Of a DNA stretch of 11,582 bases, positions 6,285 to 11,582 are shown piece after piece. Location: positions 1 through 11,582 of the forward strand of contig JAGAHK010000136.1 of assembly GCA_017627115.1 (NCBI GenBank). The letters are read 5' to 3'. The position numbers and the translations under genes are program-made. The stretch comes from Bacillota bacterium (GTDB taxonomy: Bacteria > Bacillota > Clostridia > Lachnospirales > CAG-274). How positions within the stretch are numbered: the first letter of the stretch is position 1; every line of letters begins with the position of its first letter. Below the pieces are notes generated by a model. The model did not search any database, was not told the DNA's origin, and worked only from the letters and a program-made list of their open reading frames with translations.

Positions 6285-6749
6285 TTATGCTCCTCTTATA
6301 TCAAAGACCCAAAACAAGGGGTTTTCTTCCAATTTGGATTTGTAAATTATGTAATAATTATCGCCTGTTATGCCGGTCTTGAAATATAGTTTTTTGTCCG
6401 TTTGTTTTATAAGCTGTCCGTCCTGCTTTTCAACGAAATAGCCCGAAGCTGCATAGTTTTGCTTTACTGTAGCATATCCCACATCGCTTTGTATAAGTAT
6501 AGCCCCGAAGTAGTCCATCCCGTCACCGTTTCCGACAAGTTTGCCTGCAGCCGAATACATTTCGATTATCTTTGCATTAGGTGGCAAAGGGTGTTCGGTC
6601 AACTCATGAACTATCTTGTTTGCGCGAAAATCATTGACAGCAGGTATAATTAAAAACGGCGATACACAAATGCAGACGACGATAATGCCTAAAATAAGCG
6701 GGATAAGAATGTTCTTCTTTTTTGTTTGCATTGAGTTTGTTGTGTTCAT
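6285..6749 (-). CDS. Single-pass membrane-anchored protein, unknown family
   Basis: A 154-aa protein with a lysine-rich start, one hydrophobic helix (~14-37) and then an extracytoplasmic domain (NDFRANKIVHEL, LPPNAKIIE, AGKLVGNGDGMDYFGAILI). The block around GNGDGMDYFGAIL recalls uncharacterised clostridial proteins I have met as hypothetical; I know no function for them. The ATG at 6749 comes three bases after the upstream stop and lacks a good ribosome site, so translation is probably coupled to the small gene before it; ATG at 6731 is an alternative. Its stop is one base from the hisH start, so hisH expression depends on this arrangement. Confidence 0.75.
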   Translation of the reverse strand: MNTTNSMQTKKKNILIPLILGIIVVCICVSPFLIIPAVNDFRANKIVHELTEHPLPPNAKIIEMYSAAGKLVGNGDGMDYFGAILIQSDVGYATVKQNYAASGYFVEKQDGQLIKQTDKKLYFKTGITGDNYYIIYKSKLEENPLFWVFDIRGA

Positions 6750-6752
6750 ATC

Positions 6753-7016
6753 TTATTCCGTATACTCTCTTATCCAATCTTCAAAATCTTCGTTGTAATA
6801 TAAATATTCTCCCGGTGAAATTGCTGCATCTGTATGTGTTACATCCACAAGAAAATGCCATGCCTTGTAGTCGGTAACTTCAACATTGTCATCATTAATG
6901 ATGTAGTTCATAGCCCAATCGGAAATATTTTCCCTTGTTTCCTTACCCGCTATAACCGACCGCAGCTTCATTTCGATTTCTTTGATTGAAGGCTGAGGAA
7001 TTGAAGCGTTTTTCAT
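6753..7016 (-). CDS. Small acidic protein, possibly immunity-like
   Basis: An 87-aa soluble acidic protein. The region ISDWAMNYIINDD (31-43) followed by YKAWHFLVDVTHTDAAISPG (50-69) and YLYYNEDFEDWI (71-82) resembles short Bacillota proteins of unknown function, some of which look like immunity proteins; this is from memory of the pattern and is weak. The start is firm: AGGAGG lies seven bases before the ATG at 7016, while the longer open frame upstream runs through the 51-bp repeat and is not credible. It follows the DUF559 cassette and is coupled to the membrane-anchored gene behind it. Confidence 0.8.
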   Translation of the reverse strand: MKNASIPQPSIKEIEMKLRSVIAGKETRENISDWAMNYIINDDNVEVTDYKAWHFLVDVTHTDAAISPGEYLYYNEDFEDWIREYTE

Positions 7017-7067
7017 ACAGTTACCTCCTGTTATGCTGCTTGATTTAACATTATCAGCGCCGCAGGC

Positions 7068-7118
7068 TCTTGGCTCCCATATTAGGGGAGCTGTCAAGCG
7101 CAGCTTGACTGAGGGGTT
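7068..7118 (+). repeat. Palindromic repeat unit A (51 bp)
   Basis: Unit beginning TCTTGGCTCCC and ending GACTGAGGGGTT. It folds into two adjacent hairpins: GGCTCCC/GGGGAGC (7072-7091) and a perfect 7-bp stem GTCAAGC/GCTTGAC with a 3-base loop (7093-7109). It begins five bases after the DUF559 stop and is the inverted partner of unit B. Confidence 0.9.
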
Positions 7119-7123
7119 AAAAA

Positions 7124-7513
7124 TCAATCGGCCATTCTGTTTTTGACCTCTGCATCTATTGCCATGCAAACTTCCTCAAATCGGAAATCCACCTGCGGAT
7201 TTGTAAATCTTATTACTTTAATTGCAAGCGCCTCAAAATATTTTGTTCTTATAAGGTCGCATTTTTCACCCTCGTCAGAATAATGTTGAGAACCGTCAAT
7301 TTCAACGATCAGTTTAGCTTCGGTACAATAAAAATCTGCTATGTAGTTATCAATTGCACGCTGGCGATAAAATCTTACATGATAATTTCTTAAAAATCTG
7401 TACCACAATTTTCGTTCTTGCTCTGTCATTTCTTTGCGCAGTTTTCTTGCGTTTTGGAAACTTGATTTATAATAATGGAGATTTGTGTGAAATTGCGGCG
7501 TTTTTTCATCCAT
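7124..7513 (-). CDS. DUF559 (COG2852) endonuclease-like protein
   Basis: A 129-aa single-domain protein of the DUF559 family, related to Vsr-type very-short-patch endonucleases with a PD-(D/E)xK fold. Seen in order: RKLRKEMTEQERKLWYRFLR (23-42), VRFYRQRAIDNYIADFYC (46-63) and LIVEIDGSQHY (68-78), then an EALAIKVIRF strand (94-103). E33, D60 and E71 (with D73 nearby) are the likely catalytic acids. The family's cellular role is unknown. The ATG at 7513 has GAGGG six bases upstream. The gene fills the space between the two inverted 51-bp repeats, between hisB and the small acidic gene, and looks like cargo. Confidence 0.92.
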   Translation of the reverse strand: MDEKTPQFHTNLHYYKSSFQNARKLRKEMTEQERKLWYRFLRNYHVRFYRQRAIDNYIADFYCTEAKLIVEIDGSQHYSDEGEKCDLIRTKYFEALAIKVIRFTNPQVDFRFEEVCMAIDAEVKNRMAD

Positions 7514-7540
7514 TTTAAGCCCTCATTTAACCCTTTATTT

Positions 7541-7591
7541 AACCCCTCAGTCAGCCTTCGGCTGCCAGCTCCCCTAATAAGGGAGCCAAGA
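7541..7591 (-). repeat. Palindromic repeat unit B (51 bp), inverted to unit A
   Basis: Reverse-complement copy of unit A, same length, 44 of 51 positions equal by my hand alignment. Two of the differences are paired changes inside the second stem (A-T to G-C and G-C to C-G), so base pairing is kept. It ends 12 bases from the hisB stop; similarity to unit A fades past CCAAGA. Confidence 0.9.
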
Positions 7592-7603
7592 AAGTTGCCG
7601 GAC

Positions 7604-8191
7604 TTACTCCAGCATTCCCTTTGTAGACATTACCCCGTCAATTCTGTCATCTATCTGTGTTGCCATATCCACCGCACGTCCGAATGCCTTGAACATAGCC
7701 TCGGCAATATGGTGGTTATTTTTGCCCGCAAGGACCTTTATATGCAGATTTAAACCGCAGTTGTCGCTTACCGCGCGGAAAAATTCCTCCACCATTTCGG
7801 TATCGAAACTGCCCAGAGTCGGCACGGTAAATCCCCCGTCAAACACAAGCAGGGGTCTGCCCGAAAAGTCCACCGCACACAGCACAAGCGCCTCATCCAT
7901 CGGCACTATCGCATGACCGTAGCGGCGTATGCCCGCCTTGTCGCCAAGAGCCTGTGCAAAACACTTACCGAGAACGATGCCCACATCCTCGACAGTGTGG
8001 TGACAATCCACGTCAAGATCGCCGTCCGCATTTACGGTCAGGTCGATAAAGCCGTGCTTTGAGATATGTGTGAGCATATGGTCAAAAAAACCTATGCCCG
8101 TGAAAATATCGTTGATACCGCTGCCGTCAATATTCAGCGTCATTGTTATCTGTGTTTCAAAGGTATTTCTTTCAATAGCCGCGCTGCGCAT
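7604..8191 (-). CDS. hisB: Imidazoleglycerol-phosphate dehydratase HisB
   Basis: Manganese enzyme that removes water from imidazole glycerol phosphate to give imidazole acetol phosphate. The 195-aa protein is the monofunctional form, without the N-terminal histidinol-phosphatase domain of enteric HisB. Metal-binding signatures are GIGFFDHML (32-40), DCHHTVED (62-69), FDTEMVEEFFRA (129-140) and KNNHHIAEAMFKAFGRA (157-173). The start is fixed by AGGAGG seven bases before ATG 8191; hisD ends 15 bp upstream. The repeat-bounded DUF559 cassette begins almost directly after its stop. hisC, often found between hisD and hisB, is missing here. Confidence 0.97.
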   Translation of the reverse strand: MRSAAIERNTFETQITMTLNIDGSGINDIFTGIGFFDHMLTHISKHGFIDLTVNADGDLDVDCHHTVEDVGIVLGKCFAQALGDKAGIRRYGHAIVPMDEALVLCAVDFSGRPLLVFDGGFTVPTLGSFDTEMVEEFFRAVSDNCGLNLHIKVLAGKNNHHIAEAMFKAFGRAVDMATQIDDRIDGVMSTKGMLE

Positions 8192-8206
8192 AGCCGCACC
8201 TCCTTT

Positions 8207-9496
8207 TTATAAACGGACTCTTACGGAGTTTGCGTGTGCCGTAAGACCCTCTGCATTTGCAAATTTTATAACATCCTCGCCAAGATTGCCCAGGGCTTCC
8301 TTCGAGAACGAGATTATGCTTGATTTCTTTATGTAATCATCTATCGACAGCGGCGAAAAGAAACGCGCCGTGCCGCCCGTAGGCAGAACGTGGTTGGGAC
8401 CTGCCATATAATCGCCCAGAGGCTCGGGTGTGTAGTGACCCAGGAATATCGCGCCTGCGTTGCGTATCTTCGGCAAAAGCGCAAACGGTTCCTTTGTGCA
8501 TACTTCCATATGCTCGGGCGCAATGGCATTGCAAAGCTCACACGCAATATCCGTGTTTTCCGCAACAATGATCGCACCGTAATTATCTATTGATTTGTCT
8601 ATTATCGCCTTTCTTTCAAGCACCTGTGTCTGTTTTTCGACTTCTTCCTGCACCTTTTGGGCAAGTTCCATACTTGTGGTCACAAGCACCGCGCTCGCAA
8701 GCTCGTCATGCTCCGCCTGCGAAAGCAGATCCGCCGCAACATAAACGGGGTTTGCGCTCTCGTCCGCAAGAATAAGTATCTCACTCGGTCCCGCAACAGA
8801 GTCTATATTTACATAGCCGTAAACGCTTCTTTTTGCAAGCGCAACAAAAATATTGCCGGGGCCGACTATCTTGTCCACCCTCGGCACGCTCTCCGTACCG
8901 TAGGCAAGGGCGGCTATCGCCTGCGCACCGCCGACCTTGTATATCCTGTCAACACCTGCGGTGTGTGCCGCAACTATGGTAGTCGGGTTCACTTTACCCT
9001 CGGCGTTCGGCGGTGTTGTCATAACTATCTCCTTAACACCTGCCACCTTTGCAGGCACGATATTCATCAGCACGCTTGACGGATAAGCCGCCTTGCCGCC
9101 CGGAACATACACGCCCACACGCGCAAGCGGACGTATGAGCTGACCGAGCATCTCGCCGTTTTCGGCAGGTTCGAGCCAGCTGTTTATCTTCTGCTTCTGG
9201 TGAAAATCCGCTATCCTGCGCGCCGATTTTTCTATAACTTCGATAAGTTCCTTGTCCACCTGTGCATAGGCTTCCTTTATCTCCTCTTTTGTGAGCAGGA
9301 TATTTTCGGCATTTATATCCGCCTTGTCAAACTTTTTCGTGTATTCAAACAGCGCCTTGTCGCCGTTTTTGCGTATATCGGAGAGGATGCCGTTGACAGT
9401 GTCCTGCACATCCCCGTATTCAAGCTGCGAACGCGAAAGCAAAGCCTCGACAAGCTTTTTGCCCTCCGCATCACTGTATTCCATTATCTTTATCAT
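8207..9496 (-). CDS. hisD: Histidinol dehydrogenase HisD
   Basis: Zinc- and NAD-dependent enzyme doing the last two oxidations, histidinol to histidinal to histidine. The 429-aa length is usual. Zinc ligands are Q260 and H263 ([15 protein letters not shown]), D362 ([18 protein letters not shown]) and H421 ([12 protein letters not shown]). The catalytic pair is E328-H329 in IAPEHME, and the family signature is [16 protein letters not shown] (230-245). The ATG overlaps the hisZG stop as ATGA, with AAGGAG eight bases upstream, so the two are translationally coupled. No truncation or odd residue seen. Confidence 0.97.
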   Translation of the reverse strand: MIKIMEYSDAEGKKLVEALLSRSQLEYGDVQDTVNGILSDIRKNGDKALFEYTKKFDKADINAENILLTKEEIKEAYAQVDKELIEVIEKSARRIADFHQKQKINSWLEPAENGEMLGQLIRPLARVGVYVPGGKAAYPSSVLMNIVPAKVAGVKEIVMTTPPNAEGKVNPTTIVAAHTAGVDRIYKVGGAQAIAALAYGTESVPRVDKIVGPGNIFVALAKRSVYGYVNIDSVAGPSEILILADESANPVYVAADLLSQAEHDELASAVLVTTSMELAQKVQEEVEKQTQVLERKAIIDKSIDNYGAIIVAENTDIACELCNAIAPEHMEVCTKEPFALLPKIRNAGAIFLGHYTPEPLGDYMAGPNHVLPTGGTARFFSPLSIDDYIKKSSIISFSKEALGNLGEDVIKFANAEGLTAHANSVRVRL

Positions 9497-11121
9497 TTGT
9501 CAAGCTCCTTTAATCCGTTGATAATTTTTGCTATCCTCTCATGTTCAAGCTTCATGCTCACACGGTTTACCACCATTCTTGCGGAAATGGGGCACACATC
9601 CTCCAGCACGGAAAGACCGTTTGCTTTAAGTGTAGAACCCGTTTCCACAATATCCACAATAACATCGCCAAGCCCCACTATCGGCGCAAGTTCCACCGAG
9701 CCGTTAAGCTTAACTATCTCTATGGTCTGATGTTTTTTGTGATAGAAATGCTCTTTTGCAACATTCGGATATTTTGTAGCAACACGCAGATCGTTGCTGT
9801 TTTTCAGCTTTTCCCACTGTTCTGCAAAGCCCGCAACGGCAAACTTGCACTTGCCGAAACCGAGATCTACCACTTCATAAAGGTTGCGGTCCTCTTCAAG
9901 CAGGGTATCTTTGCCCACAAAGCCAATATCCGCCGCGCCCGATTCCACATAAGTCGGCACGTCCGTAGCCTTTGCAAGGAAAAACTTAACTTTCAGCTCT
10001 TCATTCGTAAAAATAAGCTTGCGCGAGTCCTCTTTCATCTCGTCACAGGTTATGCCCATAGTTTCAAGCAGTCCCATCGCCTTTTCGGCAAGCCTGCCCT
10101 TTGCAAGCGCAAAAGTAAGGTATTTGTCGCCGCTGCCGTTTTCCTGCGCACTTATGGCGGACATAAGGTGATTTATATTTATCGAAAAACCGACGGCGGG
10201 ATAGTCCGCACCGAAATTCTTTACCATATTGTCATATCTGCCGCCGTCCACTATAGAAAAGCCCGAACCGTAAGCATAACCGCGGAAAACTATGCCCGTG
10301 TAGTAATCAAGATGACCCACAACGCCGAAATCAAACGAAATATATTTCTCGATACCCTTTTCTTTAAGTATATCGTAGATCTTGTGCAGATGTGCAAGCG
10401 CCGAGAGCGATCTTTGGTTCTTCACCGAAAAACCGAGCTTTTCAAGCAGGTCTATACCGCCTATAAGCAGCGGCAGGTCTGCAAAAAGCTTCTTTATATC
10501 ATCCCTTGTGTCAAGCGAATTTACCGTTTCGCTGACTTTCACATAGTTTTTGCCGACTATGCTCTCACGTATCTTCTCGGCATCCTCTGCGGAAATGCCT
10601 GCTTCTTCAAGAATACCCTGTAAAAATGCAACATCGCCCACATCAATGCGAAAATCTTTCAGTCCCGATGCAAGCAGCGCTTTTACCGCCGCTTCCAGCA
10701 CCTCGGTATCGGCTTCGACACTGTTAACGCCTATAAGCTCAACACCCGACTGCGTAAACTCGCGCATCTTGCCCTGGTAGTTCTCGTTGTATCTGAAACA
10801 ATTGCCCGTATACGAAAATTTAAGCGGCACCTCGCCCGACTCGTAAGCCGTTGATGCAATTCGGGCAATAGCGGGCGTAATATCGGGGCGCAGACCCAAA
10901 ATAGAACCGTCACGGTCGAGCAGCTTGTGCATACGCTTGCTGTCAATGCCGCCCATACCCTCGTAAACCTGCGCAAATTCAAAGGTCGGTGTGTCTATAG
11001 CACAATAGCCGTAGTCCTCAAACACCGCCTGTATATTGTTTTCGATCTGTTTTTTAAATGCGTACTCGCGCGGAAGATAATCCTTGACACCCTCCGGAGT
11101 ATGCAGTCTGTAATTCATCAT
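9493..11121 (-). CDS. hisZG: HisZ-HisG fusion: ATP phosphoribosyltransferase, regulatory plus catalytic
   Basis: First enzyme of the pathway, joining ATP and PRPP, in one 542-aa chain. Residues 1-323 are HisZ, the HisRS-like regulatory part: [12 protein letters not shown] (76-87), [20 protein letters not shown] (109-128) and GGRYDNMV (293-300). A short Gly/Ser linker follows (324-333). Residues 334-542 are short-form HisG, starting [10 protein letters not shown] and carrying the PRPP loop [14 protein letters not shown] (490-503); the long-form C-terminal ACT-like domain is absent. Normally these are two adjacent genes whose products assemble as an octamer. I start at ATG 11121 because AAGGAG lies seven bases upstream; a GTG at 11160 would add 13 unsupported residues. 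First gene after the his promoter. Confidence 0.95.
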   Translation of the reverse strand: MMNYRLHTPEGVKDYLPREYAFKKQIENNIQAVFEDYGYCAIDTPTFEFAQVYEGMGGIDSKRMHKLLDRDGSILGLRPDITPAIARIASTAYESGEVPLKFSYTGNCFRYNENYQGKMREFTQSGVELIGVNSVEADTEVLEAAVKALLASGLKDFRIDVGDVAFLQGILEEAGISAEDAEKIRESIVGKNYVKVSETVNSLDTRDDIKKLFADLPLLIGGIDLLEKLGFSVKNQRSLSALAHLHKIYDILKEKGIEKYISFDFGVVGHLDYYTGIVFRGYAYGSGFSIVDGGRYDNMVKNFGADYPAVGFSININHLMSAISAQENGSGDKYLTFALAKGRLAEKAMGLLETMGITCDEMKEDSRKLIFTNEELKVKFFLAKATDVPTYVESGAADIGFVGKDTLLEEDRNLYEVVDLGFGKCKFAVAGFAEQWEKLKNSNDLRVATKYPNVAKEHFYHKKHQTIEIVKLNGSVELAPIVGLGDVIVDIVETGSTLKANGLSVLEDVCPISARMVVNRVSMKLEHERIAKIINGLKELDK

Positions 11122-11128
11122 AATTCTG

Positions 11129-11134
11129 CTCCTT
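11129..11134 (-). promoter_or_regulatory. Ribosome site that fixes the hisZG start
   Basis: AAGGAG on the minus strand, seven bases before ATG 11121 and ten before the adjacent ATG 11118. It lies inside the longer open frame that begins at GTG 11160, arguing against that start. Confidence 0.85.
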
Positions 11135-11157
11135 GTATTTCGATTCACTTTCCAACC

Positions 11158-11185
11158 CACTTTAGTGTGATAAAGCGATAAAGTG
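11158..11185. promoter_or_regulatory. Second dyad at the his transcription start
   Basis: Perfect 7-bp arms CACTTTA (11158-11164) and TAAAGTG (11179-11185), 14 bp apart. The outer arm ends at the predicted start, so the mRNA could open with a stem-loop, or the dyad may be an operator overlapping the first one by four bases. Confidence 0.5.
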
Positions 11186-11201
11186 TTATTATTATAACAC
11201 T
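11182..11201. promoter_or_regulatory. Dyad covering the his -10 box (candidate operator)
   Basis: Perfect 8-bp arms AGTGTTAT and ATAACACT separated by TATT. The -10 hexamer lies within it, so a bound dimer would block RNA polymerase. In Bacillota a TrpR-like regulator (HisR/YerC) is predicted to control his genes; I cannot say that this is its site. Confidence 0.6.
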
Positions 11202-11219
11202 CTTTGATGCACTTGTCAA
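11191..11219 (-). promoter_or_regulatory. his operon promoter
   Basis: Consensus -35 TTGACA (11214-11219), 17-bp spacer, consensus -10 TATAAT (11191-11196) on the minus strand. The predicted start is about 11184, leaving a leader of some 63 nt, too short for a T-box or a his leader peptide, and without a run of His codons. Control must therefore be by DNA-binding proteins or by HisG feedback. Confidence 0.92.
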
Positions 11220-11229
11220 TATATATCCA

Positions 11230-11260
11230 TTTTGAGTTTCCCCATTTTTGTTTTGAGTTT
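11230..11260 (-). repeat. Two AAACTCAAAA copies upstream of the his promoter
   Basis: Exact 10-base direct copies (minus strand AAACTCAAAA) at 11251-11260 and 11230-11239, spaced 21 bp, that is two helical turns, with the nearer copy 10 bp from the -35 box. The arrangement suits an activator or an UP-like element; unproven. Confidence 0.5.
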
Positions 11261-11313
11261 TTTCGTTTTTTAAATGAAAATTATTGTTTTTGCTCGTTGT
11301 CAAGTTGCATTAG

Positions 11314-11436
11314 TCTTGGCTCCCCTTCTTTCAGGTTTGTCCTGACGGCGGCAAAGCCGTCGGGACTCTATGGCAAACATCCGTCAGCTTCGCTGCCGAA
11401 TGGATTGCTGGCGCGGCTTGCCGCGACTGAGGGGTT
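11314..11436 (+). repeat. Palindromic repeat unit C (long form)
   Basis: Starts TCTTGGCTCCC and ends GACTGAGGGGTT like unit A, but is 123 bp long because extra hairpins occupy the position of the first small hairpin. The terminal stem CGCGG/CCGCG corresponds to the second stem of unit A. Confidence 0.65.
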
Positions 11437-11484
11437 TCGATTGTTGATGCTCACCGTTACGCAACACTAAAGCCGTTGCAAATA

Positions 11485-11549
11485 AACCCCTCCACCACGC
11501 TGCGCGCGGTCCCCCTCCCCTAACCGCTTACGCTAAAGGGGAGGCAAGA
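11485..11549 (-). repeat. Palindromic repeat unit D, inverted to unit C
   Basis: 65-bp unit that on the minus strand reads TCTTGCCTCCCC ... GGAGGGGTT, with a CTCCCC/GGGGAG hairpin and a second stem around GCGCGCAGCG. Same design as unit B, in the same relative orientation to its partner. Confidence 0.65.
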
Positions 11550-11582
11550 CTAATGCAACGTCTTTTCTTTTCTAAAGTAACT

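Larger units (their letters stand above)
11304..11559. mobile_element. Non-coding 256-bp element with 24-bp inverted ends (MITE-like)
   Basis: The ends 11304-11327 and 11536-11559 are inverted copies with one mismatch (23 of 24), starting GTTGCATTAGTCTTG. Inside are several GC-rich hairpins (for example GACGGC/GCCGTC near 11344-11361 and CGCGG/CCGCG near 11412-11425) and no credible gene. It consists of two facing units, each from CTTGSCTCCCCTT to GAGGGGTT, around a 48-bp core (11437-11484). The units share their outer and inner motifs with the repeats that flank the DUF559 gene. I see no target-site duplication. Confidence 0.8.

Noticed and set aside
5744..6382. 212-codon open frame on the plus strand
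   Set aside because: Antisense to hisH and its neighbour, no start signal, no recognisable protein features.
7017..7169. N-terminal extension of the small acidic gene
   Set aside because: The extra codons read through palindromic repeat unit A; the AGGAGG seven bases before ATG 7016 marks the real start.
7124..7513. A true Vsr mismatch-repair endonuclease
   Set aside because: The sequence matches the DUF559 signature (VRFYRQ, ADFYC, VEIDGSQHY), and no DNA cytosine methyltransferase gene is nearby.
7068..7591. CRISPR-like repeats
   Set aside because: There are only two copies, inverted rather than direct, with a protein gene between them and no spacer series.
9541..10623. Long open frame of 360 codons on the plus strand
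   Set aside because: It is antisense to the HisG/HisZ coding sequence, has no ribosome site, and its translation is Lys/Arg/His-rich without any family pattern; it mirrors codon use of the real gene.
11122..11184. T-box riboswitch or histidine leader peptide before hisZG
   Set aside because: The leader is about 63 nt, lacks T-box signature sequence, and no short frame with His codons is present.

Overview
The window looks like chromosomal DNA of a gut-type Bacillota, class Clostridia (probably Ruminococcaceae/Oscillospiraceae). This rests on the 23S rRNA 5' sequence, strong AAGGAG-type ribosome sites, TTG alternative starts, textbook TTGACA/TATAAT promoters, the short HisG that needs HisZ, and a family of GC-rich palindromic repeats of a kind I associate with these genomes. 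The lineage is inference; the protein-family calls are firm unless marked otherwise. Every gene I accept is on the minus strand, so the window is read from right to left.

Right end (11304-11559): a 256-bp non-coding element with 24-bp terminal inverted repeats. Next, at 11220-11150, is the his promoter (TTGACA-17-TATAAT) with two dyads and an upstream direct repeat. It drives a histidine-biosynthesis gene string in conserved Bacillota order: hisZ-hisG fused into one protein, hisD, hisB, hisH, hisA, hisF, hisI. hisC, hisE and a histidinol-phosphatase gene are not in the window.

The string is interrupted by unrelated genes in the same direction. Between hisB and hisH are a DUF559 endonuclease gene bracketed by 51-bp inverted repeats, a small acidic protein, and a membrane-anchored protein. 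Between hisH and hisA are a DUF3592-like membrane protein, an unknown protein, an AbrB-PIN toxin-antitoxin pair with its own promoter, and an unknown protein whose gene overlaps hisA. Between hisA and hisF is a YitT-family membrane protein. Most junctions are tight (4-bp overlap to about 50 bp), so the whole run could be one transcript of about 10.4 kb, with a second entry point at the toxin-antitoxin promoter.

Left end (1-764): after hisI comes an AT-rich stretch without genes. It holds a very strong rRNA-type promoter (UP-like A-tracts, TTGACA, 17 bp, TACTAT), then a 460-nt leader with several hairpins, then the 5' end of 23S rRNA at about position 170, running off the window. No 16S rRNA lies upstream. 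As assembled, this 23S gene is separate from 16S and has its own promoter.

The most unusual points are the unlinked 23S gene, the DUF559 cassette with paired repeats showing compensatory stem changes, the HisZ-HisG fusion, and the amount of cargo inside an otherwise canonical his operon.
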